64,000 nt of DNA, taken from Marinobacter maritimus. GTDB taxonomy: Bacteria; Pseudomonadota; Gammaproteobacteria; Pseudomonadales; Oleiphilaceae. The notes under the pieces are model-generated. The model was not told where the DNA came from, ran no database searches, and saw nothing but the letters and a program-made list of their open reading frames with translations. Below, in pieces: positions 25,164 to 33,509 of the stretch. Within the stretch, counting starts at the first letter, position 1, and each line of letters opens with the position of its first letter. The translations under genes were made by a program, and so were the position numbers. The stretch is from NCBI RefSeq assembly GCF_007671675.1, contig NZ_VCGW01000003.1:372001-436000 (forward strand), read 5' to 3'.

Positions 25164-26680
25164 CGCTCTACGATAACCCGAACCACATTGTTGTATTGCC
25201 GGTGTTCGAAGATACCCGTCGGACTGCCGGCTTCATCGGTTATCGGGAACACATAGCGCGGCGTCATGATGACTTCATAGTTGTAGTCTCCGGAAGGGCG
25301 GACATCAACTTCAAGAAATCCGTAGTGCTTACCACCGTCAATGAGTTGATCGCCGTTCCAGATTTCCGGAGCATCACCATGGGCACTCCAGTGGGTTTCC
25401 TGAGCTTCCGCTGGCAAGAGGTCAAATGGTACATAGTCTGTTGTGGGTGGGTAGCCCGGGCCTCGGAGGCCATCGCCGGCAAAGCCGACATCCCAGTAGC
25501 TCACGCCATTGATGCTCACATACTCCACCAATTCATCGTGACCGGAGAGTACGGCCGTTACACCATAACGTTCGAAAAGGTCCTGATACACCCGCATCGG
25601 CATACCGGATTGGTTATCTTCTCCGTTGGCGATACCGGCAGAACCTGAGGGTAGGCTATGAACACCGGTGCCAAATGCGGTGTGATGGAACTGCACGAGA
25701 ATGATCTGGCCCAGAGCCTGGGCATTCGCGAGTTCCCGTATCGCCCAATTCCACTGCTCGCTTCCGGGGTTAAAGTCAGGCACCCGTGATTCGGTGCCAT
25801 CAATATACAGGTTAGTGTCCTGGCTCGGGTCCGCATCGTTACCATTTGAGGAATCAAGGGTGATGAGGGTGACGGGGCCATAATCAACGCGATAGAAGCG
25901 TTTTTCATAGCGCTCATCGGTGGCATAGTTTGTCGGAAGATCCCAATAGGTATTCCACTTGTCGTAGGACAGCATGGAGGCTTCTGCGTTGTATCCTGGT
26001 GCATCGGGATGCCAGTAGTTCTCGTGATTACCCAGCGCCGGGAATATTGGTGTGGTAGAGGCCAGGGTGCCCCATTCACCAGCGCTATGCCTCCAGAATT
26101 CGTCCCAATCTAACTGACGACCGCCCTTCTCAACGAGGTCGCCCGCAATTACCCAGAAATCCGGATTTCGCTCAGTTGCGTAGACCAGATTTGCTTTATA
26201 TCCGGTTGTTTGGTCAACCGGGTACTGACGAGTGTAGGTATCAGGATCGGTTCCGAGTTTATCGCCTCCGATCGCAAGTGCGCTGGCGGTCCATCTGACG
26301 GTTTTTTGTGTTGATTCAGGCTCTGTTTCCATGTCTGACATGGTGATGAATCTGACCGTCTCGCGGCTCCCCTGAATAGGTGCCGTGCGGAACGTCGAAG
26401 CAAAGGCGTCTGCTCCCGGTTGGTCAACGGAGTAGCTGTAGGAAGTGCTTGGCGCAAGCCGCGTGATTCTGACGGAGTGCTTGTAGCTGGCCGCAGGGGC
26501 CTCTCCATCGGCAGCATCCGGATGTGTTTCACCGAAGTTTGAATCGCCATGTATGTAGTCGATTTCCGACGTGCCGTAGGTCAGTGCTTCCGCAAGTTGG
26601 GATTCGGACGTAAACGAACCTATCCCGTCTACAGATACGGTGCCCGGCTCAGCAGAATCGCTGAGCCAGCTTACTGTCAT
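25160..26680 (-). CDS. Calcineurin-like metallophosphoesterase with purple-acid-phosphatase N-domain (5' end probably frameshifted)
   Basis: 506 residues from the first in-frame ATG. An Fn3-like N-domain comes first (TVSWLSDSAEPGTVSVDG; ITRLAPSTSYSYSVD), then the dimetal phosphoesterase core: RFITMSDMETE, WVIAGDLVEKGG, FPALGNHENYW, VQFHHTAFG and VLSGHDELVEY, which supply the expected Asp, Asn and His ligands. This suggests an exported phosphatase. The in-frame codons upstream of 26680 continue the same domain (…FHVLPYVQNPTATA), so the ATG at 26680 is internal and the real N-terminus, a lipoprotein signal, is out of frame (see 26681-26843). The protein may therefore be unmade, or the sequence may hold an error. 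It ends 4 bp inside the convergent flavoprotein gene. Confidence 0.82.
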   Translation of the reverse strand: MTVSWLSDSAEPGTVSVDGIGSFTSESQLAEALTYGTSEIDYIHGDSNFGETHPDAADGEAPAASYKHSVRITRLAPSTSYSYSVDQPGADAFASTFRTAPIQGSRETVRFITMSDMETEPESTQKTVRWTASALAIGGDKLGTDPDTYTRQYPVDQTTGYKANLVYATERNPDFWVIAGDLVEKGGRQLDWDEFWRHSAGEWGTLASTTPIFPALGNHENYWHPDAPGYNAEASMLSYDKWNTYWDLPTNYATDERYEKRFYRVDYGPVTLITLDSSNGNDADPSQDTNLYIDGTESRVPDFNPGSEQWNWAIRELANAQALGQIILVQFHHTAFGTGVHSLPSGSAGIANGEDNQSGMPMRVYQDLFERYGVTAVLSGHDELVEYVSINGVSYWDVGFAGDGLRGPGYPPTTDYVPFDLLPAEAQETHWSAHGDAPEIWNGDQLIDGGKHYGFLEVDVRPSGDYNYEVIMTPRYVFPITDEAGSPTGIFEHRQYNNVVRVIVER

Positions 26681-26843
26681 GGCCGTTGCTGTGGGGTTCT
26701 GAACGTAAGGAAGGACATGGAAACTGCTTACAGTTGATGGAATGCTTGCTTCGCCTTTCGACGAGGATGACTCTGAACCTTCAAAGCAACCGGCGAGAGA
26801 GAATGCTCACAGCCAGGGCGATTTTGGGAAACAGTGGGTTCAT
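26681..26843 (-). pseudogene. Frameshifted lipoprotein signal peptide of the phosphoesterase gene
   Basis: On the minus strand an ATG at 26843, with AGGAAG 8 bp upstream, encodes MNPLFPKIALAVSIL and then stops. In the downstream gene's frame the same DNA reads, after a TGA at 26809, AFSLAGCFEGSESSSSKG, a clear lipobox (LAGC) with a serine-rich linker. Removing one base near 26805-26812 would join them as MNPLFPKIALAVAFSLAGC, a textbook lipoprotein signal. A one-base insertion, a sequencing error or programmed slippage would all explain it; there is no long homopolymer at the junction. Confidence 0.7.
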
Positions 26844-26936
26844 TCGGGTCACTTCCTGGGGTCAATGGAGAGGTTAATGTGACCAAGAGTTTAGTGAGCG
26901 AATGTTTCGTATTTGTGACCTGTCGGTCTCCGGGTA

Positions 26937-26979
26937 AAAGAAAAAAACCCGACAGCACTGAATGTGCTGGCGGGGTTTT
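26937..26979 (-). terminator. Rho-independent terminator of the porin gene
   Basis: On the minus strand, AACCCCGCCAGCAC-ATTCA-GTGCTGTCGGGTT forms a stem with one bulge, followed by a run of Ts (A-run at 26941-26946 on the plus strand). It lies about 30 bp past the porin stop. Confidence 0.8.
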
Positions 26980-27008
26980 TGTCGTATCGAAAAGACGTAC
27001 GATGTTTT

Positions 27009-28148
27009 TTAGAAGTTGTACTGCGCTGCGAACATCAGACGATTGCCATCACCCTCGTCACCGCTTACTTTCTTCACTTCGTAACGGCCATATTCTACTC
27101 CCAGCATAACGCTCTTAACGGGGGACCATTTATAGGTTAAGAAGGCGTTTGTGTTGCGCTCGTGCTTGCTGCCAACGCTTAAGCCGTCGTCCGTTGCATC
27201 GTCCCAATCCATAGTCGTCATGCCGTAGACGGCGCTGAGCGATCCTGGTCCAACCTTGATTGTTGTGCCCAGATTGGCGCTGTAACCTGTGATGGTTTCC
27301 ACGTTGTTTCCGTCCAGGTACGCATCTTCACCATAGTAGTTCGTACCGGAACGCCAAAGGTAGCTGTTAGCCCCATCCGTGTAGTTGACATTACCCTGGA
27401 TGCTTAAGGTGTCGGTCACCTGGAACTTGGCTGCGCCGAAGACTGCGTAGCCGAAAACCGAGTCATCGTTGGTGCCGGTGTCATACCCGACTTCCTGAAG
27501 GAGGGCAGCAGAGGAGAACTTCAGCGCTCCGGCTTTGTTTTCATAACGGGCGGTTAGCGTCGGCAAACCGCTTTTTGTGGCCTGACCAAGGATGTTGGGC
27601 TTCGGATCTTCTACGGCGAACGCAAAATTTCCGCGGATATAGCGCACCTGGGCGGTCCGGTTATAAAGGCCTGCATTGCCTGCAACGCCGTCCATTTCGA
27701 GTACGGAAGTGTTGCCAACGAAGCTGTTGTAGTTAGACCAGGTACGGCCCATTAGCCAGTTGCCGTATTGGCCATAAGCGTGACGCAGGCGGAGTTGACC
27801 ACCGTTGGCGCCCCCTCTGAAATCGCCTTCCACGTTAACCATGACACCATTTGCCATTCTGGTGCGAATACCCAGGCGCGACTGCACCGCGTCGGCTCCG
27901 AAATATCCGGAAGCTTCGCTGTTTTCCGCGGCGCCCGTGTTGACTTGGCTAAAGTCGCCGGAGCGGGTGCCACTGCTTCTGCTGATGTCTTCGTTGATAT
28001 CGTAAGAAGCGTTTAACCGGGCGTAGCCGTAGATATCAATCTTGGCGTCGTCAGTTTCGATCTGGATTGCGCTTGCGGCGTTCGCCAAGCCCAGAATAAG
28101 AACGCCAGAGAATAGTTGTACTGAGGAGGACAGTTTGTTCTTGGTCAT
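27009..28148 (-). CDS. DcaP-like trimeric outer-membrane porin
   Basis: 379 residues from the ATG at 28148; a TTG six codons earlier is possible but less likely. It has a signal peptide (MTKNKLSSSVQLFSGV..., cleavage near ASA-IQ), a short polar N-terminal stretch, KIDIYGYARLNASYDIN opening the beta barrel, alternating aromatic strands, and a C-terminal Phe (MFAAQYNF), the outer-membrane sorting signal. The start of the barrel and length match DcaP-type porins, which admit dicarboxylic acids in Acinetobacter. Nearby CoA-transferase, FadB and thiolase genes fit a dicarboxylate role, though this is inference. A terminator follows at 26937; the 195-bp gap upstream probably carries its promoter. 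Confidence 0.87.
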   Translation of the reverse strand: MTKNKLSSSVQLFSGVLILGLANAASAIQIETDDAKIDIYGYARLNASYDINEDISRSSGTRSGDFSQVNTGAAENSEASGYFGADAVQSRLGIRTRMANGVMVNVEGDFRGGANGGQLRLRHAYGQYGNWLMGRTWSNYNSFVGNTSVLEMDGVAGNAGLYNRTAQVRYIRGNFAFAVEDPKPNILGQATKSGLPTLTARYENKAGALKFSSAALLQEVGYDTGTNDDSVFGYAVFGAAKFQVTDTLSIQGNVNYTDGANSYLWRSGTNYYGEDAYLDGNNVETITGYSANLGTTIKVGPGSLSAVYGMTTMDWDDATDDGLSVGSKHERNTNAFLTYKWSPVKSVMLGVEYGRYEVKKVSGDEGDGNRLMFAAQYNF

Positions 28149-28343
28149 CGTTGGTGCCTTTGTCAACGTTGTTTTTTTCTGTTGCCGCAGAGCGGTGGCA
28201 CGTTATGACATGATTATCCACCACCCGGATCTCGCGGGCGGCAGAAACTAACAGCGTGAAATCATAAGCACAATTACCTAAATTGAATTGCGGTTATGTC
28301 GAAATGTTATAGCTGACTGATTGGGTTAGCAGCAAATGTGATG

Positions 28344-29345
28344 TCAGGACTCGGCAAGGCCGTAATCAGCCGGGGCGCTAATGCTGTCCAAAGCATTTTT
28401 TCCAAACAGCGGCCGCCCCTGCGAGACGCCATCCGCAACCTGAAGCGTCACCTGATCCATGATGATTTCGGCGAGCTTCAGGGTGGCGAGAGAGGGGGGC
28501 AGGTCGCGCGGTGTCGCAATGGCCAGAGATCGATGAAGCGCGGGCGTATCAATCGGAATGGCTACGACTTCTTTGCGCATCACCATTTCATAAACCGAGG
28601 CGTATGACAGCACGGTGTAGCCCAGCCCACGCTTTACAAGGTCCGCGAGCAATGGCCAAGCGTTGACTTCAATGGCCAGCTGGAGTTTCTTCTGGTGTTT
28701 CACGGCTTCTTTTTCCATGAGTTCCCGCAAGCCGTGCTTTTCTTCTGGCATAACCAGGGGCAGCTCAAGCACTTCTTCCAGGGAGATGCTTTGGCGCGTG
28801 GCGAGACCATCCTTGGGGGGAGCGATCAGGAAAAAGCGCTCTTCGATTAATGGCGTGTGTTGCACATGCTTGTGCTTCCCGTGGTTGTAGGTAACGGCAA
28901 GATCCACCCTGTGTTGTGACACCATTTGCTGCAAGGTACCGCTCATGGCGGACTTGACGGAGAGCCTGACGCGGGGGAATTTTCGGCGGAACTCGCCGAT
29001 GATACTGCCGGAAAACGTGTCTGCTGCGGTGGGTAGCATCCCCAGAATAATTTGGCCGGTGACTTCACCGGAAATGGCGGCCACGGAAGCCTGGGTGCGC
29101 TCCAAATCCTGAAAAATGGTCATTGCCCTCTCGTAAAGCAATTCGCCAGCGACGGTCAGGACCACACCGCGGCCATGCCGCACAAACACTTCGGCGTTAA
29201 GGGCTTCCTCCATCAATCGGATTTGCCGGCTGAGTGCTGGCTGCGCGACGAACAATTTTTCCGAGGCGCGGCTGAAACTACCTACCTCTGCAATGGTGAG
29301 AAAGGTGTTGAGTTGGCGCAGGTCGATCTTTAATTGGAATGACAT
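28344..29345 (-). CDS. LysR-family transcriptional regulator
   Basis: 333 residues from the ATG at 29345. The N-terminal winged helix (LRQLNTFLTIAEVGSFSRASEKLFVAQPALSRQIRLMEE, read in parts) is typical; a periplasmic-binding-like effector domain follows (GQIILGMLPTAADTFSGSII). The longer open frame upstream to 29510 has a composition unlike protein and was not used. It is divergent from the transporter gene at 29577 across about 230 bp, the usual LysR layout, so it probably controls that transporter and perhaps the acyl-CoA dehydrogenase, CoA-transferase and fadB genes after it. Tolerance of an aromatic acid or acyl-CoA inducer is a guess. Confidence 0.9.
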   Translation of the reverse strand: MSFQLKIDLRQLNTFLTIAEVGSFSRASEKLFVAQPALSRQIRLMEEALNAEVFVRHGRGVVLTVAGELLYERAMTIFQDLERTQASVAAISGEVTGQIILGMLPTAADTFSGSIIGEFRRKFPRVRLSVKSAMSGTLQQMVSQHRVDLAVTYNHGKHKHVQHTPLIEERFFLIAPPKDGLATRQSISLEEVLELPLVMPEEKHGLRELMEKEAVKHQKKLQLAIEVNAWPLLADLVKRGLGYTVLSYASVYEMVMRKEVVAIPIDTPALHRSLAIATPRDLPPSLATLKLAEIIMDQVTLQVADGVSQGRPLFGKNALDSISAPADYGLAES

Positions 29346-29576
29346 AGGACGTTCTCGCCTCAAGCGGCCTTTGGCGTTGCTGGTTGCTGTTACCGCCTGA
29401 TCACAGCAGTGCGTAGGTATCCAATAATTAAATAGAACATATACAAAGTATATAATAGTGGTATTTTTTTTGCGGTGGTATCTTGCGCGATCAATTGTAG
29501 AAGCCAGCAATGGGGCGGCCGTTATGATTAGGACCGATTTGATCGCGCAAAATGAAAACGGCGAATTTTCGCTGCC
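29346..29576. promoter_or_regulatory. Divergent LysR/transporter promoter region
   Basis: AT-rich gap between divergent genes. It contains the dyad TATAC-AAA-GTATA at 29440-29452, with an ATAC-N3-GTAT core that fits the T-N11-A rule for LysR sites, inside a stretch TATACAAAGTATATAATAG that could also supply a -10 box. No other clear signal was seen. Confidence 0.4.
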
Positions 29577-30920
29577 GTGGTAAGGGAAGCGACTTGGTCA
29601 CGTTTGCGTTCAGGTCTTGCGTATCTTGCCCTGTGTTTTGGCGCAATGGCGTTTTTTCCTGGTAGCTCTGCGGCAGTAGCGTTGCTGGCTTGCACCGTGA
29701 TTTTTATGGGGTGGGGGCAGCTGCGCCCGGTCGCTCGGGTGATTGCATCGCTGATTCTGGTGGTCACTGTAATGGCTCTGTTGTTGAACCCCGGTGTCCT
29801 CGCCAGCGCGGTTCATCGTATGGCCGGAATCACCGGGCTGATCCTGGCGGTAATGTTACTTTCAGCGGTGCTCAGTACGTCGAAGGACCTGGCTGCAATT
29901 TCCCGAAGCTTGTTCGGTGGGCGTTCGGTGGCCCGTTATTTGGGTTTGAGCCTCGGTACCGGGGTATTGGCGATCCCGCTGAACTTCGGATCGGTGGGGT
30001 TGGTCGCCACCATGATCGGTAAGCAAGTACAGGATGGCGGCGATGATGCGGCCACCCGAAACGCATCGCGGGCTGTGATTCGTGGATTTGGTGCTTCGCC
30101 TATGGGGTCCCCATTATCGATAGCGGTGGCGTTGACCGTGACGTTGTTGCCGGGACTGGCTAGCTGGACGCTGTTGGTATGGAGCATGCCGTTCGCGCTG
30201 AGCTATCTGATGGTGGGGGTATGGTTCCGGGAGAAAGAGCTTGGCGCTTCGCCGTCGTTAAGTGTATCTGATGTAAGCGGTGAAGATGATTTACGCGCGT
30301 TCTGGCCGTGGATGCGATTTGTCGGGCTTGCTCTGTTTATCTCGCTGGAAGCCTATGCCCTCAATACCTGGGCGGGTCTGAAGTATTCGCAAGCGGTGAC
30401 CCTGAGCTGTCTGACCGTGATCATTTTGTATCTTGTGATTCGTCGCCTGGTTGCCGGGACTGTAAATCTGCCATCCATGGCGAATGTCTCCAACGAGCTG
30501 GCGATTATGGGTGGAGCATCTTTTCTGGGTGGCGCACTGACGGTAACCGCGCTGAGTTCACTAGGCAGTGATTTTGTGTTGCCGGGCTGGGCGTACGCAG
30601 TCGCAGTCATCTGCATTCCGTGGTTGTTTTACGCGGGTGGGGCGGTTGGGATTAACCCGATTTTAACCGCAACGGTTTTCGGGGGCGTATTAGGCCCTAT
30701 CTGGCCGGAGTCCTCTATTCTCGGGCTCGGTATTGCCATGGTCACGGGGTGGGGAGTCACCATTGCCGGCACCCCCTACTCGGCAAACGCCATACTGCTT
30801 GAGCGATTTACCGGCTATGACTCGCGGACGGCTTCCTACGGCTGGAACCTGTCTTATTCATGCCTTTTTCTCGGGCTTAGCAGCTCACTGTGCGCAACCG
30901 TAGTGCTGGTTTCGTCCTGA
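29577..30920 (+). CDS. Polytopic membrane transporter of unassigned family (paralogue of 16978)
   Basis: 447-residue membrane protein with about 11-12 hydrophobic segments. The start is the GTG at 29577: the frame has a stop at 29553 and no ATG before Met24, so the N-terminus is uncertain. It shares with the protein at 16978 the motifs RGF-x2-SP-x2-SP-SIAVAL and SNELAIMGGASFLG, and overall length. Near the end it has a polar GINPILTATVFGGVLGPIWPE and TIAGTPYSANAILLERF, which look like substrate/ion-binding re-entrant loops. I cannot name the family. Its place between a LysR gene and acyl-CoA dehydrogenase/CoA-transferase genes suggests organic-acid uptake. Confidence 0.7.
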   Translation: MVREATWSRLRSGLAYLALCFGAMAFFPGSSAAVALLACTVIFMGWGQLRPVARVIASLILVVTVMALLLNPGVLASAVHRMAGITGLILAVMLLSAVLSTSKDLAAISRSLFGGRSVARYLGLSLGTGVLAIPLNFGSVGLVATMIGKQVQDGGDDAATRNASRAVIRGFGASPMGSPLSIAVALTVTLLPGLASWTLLVWSMPFALSYLMVGVWFREKELGASPSLSVSDVSGEDDLRAFWPWMRFVGLALFISLEAYALNTWAGLKYSQAVTLSCLTVIILYLVIRRLVAGTVNLPSMANVSNELAIMGGASFLGGALTVTALSSLGSDFVLPGWAYAVAVICIPWLFYAGGAVGINPILTATVFGGVLGPIWPESSILGLGIAMVTGWGVTIAGTPYSANAILLERFTGYDSRTASYGWNLSYSCLFLGLSSSLCATVVLVSS

Positions 30921-31016
30921 TCGTTGCAGTAGCTCTTTTCAGGTATTCATTTTAACTATCTAGCTGTCGCTTTGATGGACAGCTTTTATCAACTCGCAAG
31001 AAGTGTGGAGGCCATA

Positions 31017-32177
31017 ATGGCGCTTGATCAAGAAACTCTGAACCAATTTATCGATAGCGTGCGCCGCTATGTGCGAGATCGCCTCGTGCCTCTGGAAATG
31101 CAGGTTGCGGAAGAAGATCGTATTCCTGAAGAAGTGATTGATGAAATGAAGGAGATGGGCTTGTTCGGCTTGTCCATTCCAGAAGAGTTCGGCGGGCTGG
31201 GTCTAACCATGTCGGAAGAAGTCGCCATCATCCAGGAAATGGGATACACCTCGCCGGTATTCCGCTCCATGTTCGGCACCAACGTGGGTATTGGCTCCCA
31301 GGGCATTGTGATTGATGGCACCCCGGAGCAGAAAGCCAAGTACCTGCCCAAACTGGCCACCGGCGAGTTGATTGGTTCGTTTGCGCTCACCGAAGCTGAT
31401 GCCGGCTCCGATGCAGGCTCGGTTATGACCAGTGCCCGTCGCGATGGCGATGACTACATTATTAATGGCAGTAAGCGTTTTATCACCAACGCTCCTCGTG
31501 CCGGTGTGTTCACCGTGATGGCCAGAACGGGCACTCGCGAAGAGGGTGGTCGGGGCGTGTCTGCGTTCCTGGTGGACGCCACCTTGCCGGGTATTTCTTT
31601 GGGCAAGCCCGATAAAAAGATGGGGCAGAAAGGGGCGCACACCTGCGATGTTATTTTTGAAAACGTTCGTGTTCCGGCGGATGCGTTAATCGGCGGTAAA
31701 GAAGGTCAGGGTTTTAAAACTGCTATGAAGGTGCTGGACAGGGGGCGTTTGCACATCAGCGCACTGAGCGTGGGTACCGCCAAACGGCTGATTGATGAAA
31801 GTGTTACTTACGCCACGCAGCGCAAGCAGTTTGGTACTGAGATCAGCAAGTTCCAGCTGGTACAGGCGATGCTTGCGGATAGTCAGACGGAGTACTACGC
31901 AGGTAAGTGCATGGTTGAGGCAACCGCATGTTCCTACGACGCCGGTGAGTCTGTGTTGCTGAATGCGGCCAGCTGCAAGCTGTACTGCACGGAAATGGTC
32001 GGCCGGGTTGCTGATCGCGCCGTGCAGGTTCACGGTGGAGCCGGTTATATCAGTGAATACTGCGTCGAGCGTTTTTACCGGGATGTACGGCTGTTCCGTT
32101 TGTACGAAGGCACCTCTCAGATTCAGCAGCTGGTTATCGCCAAACAGATTATCCGTAACGCCGAAAACGCGCTTTGA
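31017..32177 (+). CDS. Acyl-CoA dehydrogenase
   Basis: 386-residue FAD-dependent acyl-CoA dehydrogenase. The ATG at 31017 is chosen because GGAGG lies 5 bp upstream; an in-frame ATG at 30972 lacks this. FALTEADAGSDAGSVMTSARR and KRFITNAPRAGVFTVMART form the middle domain; RKQFGTEISKFQLVQ and QVHGGAGYISEYCVERFYRD contact FAD; the catalytic Glu is in LYEGTSQIQQLVIAKQ, the short/medium-chain type. All motifs are intact. It is 14 bp upstream of the class III CoA-transferase gene, and fadB follows, giving activation, dehydrogenation, hydration and oxidation steps in a row. The substrate may be a dicarboxyl-CoA. Confidence 0.92.
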   Translation: MALDQETLNQFIDSVRRYVRDRLVPLEMQVAEEDRIPEEVIDEMKEMGLFGLSIPEEFGGLGLTMSEEVAIIQEMGYTSPVFRSMFGTNVGIGSQGIVIDGTPEQKAKYLPKLATGELIGSFALTEADAGSDAGSVMTSARRDGDDYIINGSKRFITNAPRAGVFTVMARTGTREEGGRGVSAFLVDATLPGISLGKPDKKMGQKGAHTCDVIFENVRVPADALIGGKEGQGFKTAMKVLDRGRLHISALSVGTAKRLIDESVTYATQRKQFGTEISKFQLVQAMLADSQTEYYAGKCMVEATACSYDAGESVLLNAASCKLYCTEMVGRVADRAVQVHGGAGYISEYCVERFYRDVRLFRLYEGTSQIQQLVIAKQIIRNAENAL

Positions 32178-32191
32178 TTGAGGAGACAGCT

Positions 32192-33415
32192 ATGGCAGGC
32201 CCATTGTCAGGTATTCGTGTGCTTGATCTATCCCGCGTAATGGCGGGTCCCTGGTGTACCCAGATCCTGGCAGACCTGGGGGCAGAGGTGATCAAGATTG
32301 AGCGTCCGGGGTTGGGGGATGACACCCGGCACTGGGGGCCTCCCTGGTTCAAAGACGCTCAAGGTAATACCACTACACAGTCAGCCTATTACCTTTCCGC
32401 CAACCGCGGGAAGCATTCGGTGACAGTGGATATTGGCAGCGAGGAAGGGCAGGCACTGATCCGGGAATTGGCCGCAGAGTGCGACGTGCTGGTCGAGAAC
32501 TTCAAAACCGGAGGGCTCGACAAAAAAGGTTTGGGTTATGCGGACCTGTCCAAGATCAATCCCGGACTGATCTACTGTTCGGTCACCGGGTTTGGTCATA
32601 CAGGCCCGATGGCGGCGGATGCGGGCTACGATTATCTGATACAGGCACAGTCCGGTCTGATGAGCATTACCGGTGTCGCTGACGGCCAGCCGGGCGCGGG
32701 CCCGATGCGCGTGGGTATGGCGGTAGCCGACCTGACCACCGGTATGAATGCTGTGATTGCCATCTTGTCGGCTGTTCATCACCGCACGAACACTGGTGAG
32801 GGGCAGCATCTCGACATGGCGTTGCTGGATGTTCAGGTCAGCTGGATGGCGAATCAGGCCCAGAACTATTTCTGCAGCGGCAAGGTGCCCGGACGGACGG
32901 GGGAGTATCACCCCAATCTTGCGCCCTATCAGCCGTTCCCCACCAAAGACGGAAAGGTGATCATTGCCGTCGGAAACGACGGTCAGTTCCAGCGACTGTG
33001 CAAGGCGCTGGGGCAGCCTGAGCTGGCGGAAGATCCGCGCTTTGCGACCAACCCGCAGCGAGTCCTCCACCGGGAAGAGCTGGTGGGAAAACTGTGCGAA
33101 TGCACGCGTACCAGAACCAGCCGGGAATGGATGGATTGCCTGGTCGGCGTACATGTTCCCTGTGGCCCTATTCAGAACCTTGCGGAAGTGTTTGAAGACC
33201 CTCAGGTGCTGGCCCGCAACATGAAAATAGAGCTGGAGCACCCTCAGCTGGGGAAAGTGCCGGGTATCGCCAACCCGATCAAGTTTTCCAAAACCCCGCA
33301 AGTCTATCGAAAAGCGCCACCGCTCCTAGGCGAAGATACAGATACGATTCTTCAGCGCGTGCTTGATAAGTCGCCTGAAGATATAGCGTCGTTGCGGGCC
33401 AGAGGTGTTCTCTAG
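32192..33415 (+). CDS. CaiB/BaiF (class III) CoA-transferase
   Basis: 407 residues from the ATG at 32192, preceded by GAGGAG; a TTG six codons earlier is unlikely. The start PLSGIRVLDLSRVMAGPWCTQILADLGAEVIKIE (in two parts) is the family signature. The catalytic aspartate that forms the CoA-anhydride is Asp180 in VGMAVADLTTG. GRTGEYHPNLAPYQPF and the C-terminal region are also typical. It moves CoA from one acyl-CoA, such as succinyl-CoA, to a free carboxylate, so no ATP is needed. Placed between acyl-CoA dehydrogenase and fadB, it probably activates the acid that these enzymes degrade. The donor and acceptor are unknown. Confidence 0.92.
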   Translation: MAGPLSGIRVLDLSRVMAGPWCTQILADLGAEVIKIERPGLGDDTRHWGPPWFKDAQGNTTTQSAYYLSANRGKHSVTVDIGSEEGQALIRELAAECDVLVENFKTGGLDKKGLGYADLSKINPGLIYCSVTGFGHTGPMAADAGYDYLIQAQSGLMSITGVADGQPGAGPMRVGMAVADLTTGMNAVIAILSAVHHRTNTGEGQHLDMALLDVQVSWMANQAQNYFCSGKVPGRTGEYHPNLAPYQPFPTKDGKVIIAVGNDGQFQRLCKALGQPELAEDPRFATNPQRVLHREELVGKLCECTRTRTSREWMDCLVGVHVPCGPIQNLAEVFEDPQVLARNMKIELEHPQLGKVPGIANPIKFSKTPQVYRKAPPLLGEDTDTILQRVLDKSPEDIASLRARGVL

Positions 33416-33509
33416 TTTATCCGCAAAATTCTTTTCAGTTATCTCCATCGCCAGAAGCCGTTGCGCTAAGCACGGCTTTTGCTATTCAGTCTCACAGGAG
33501 AGCCTCACT

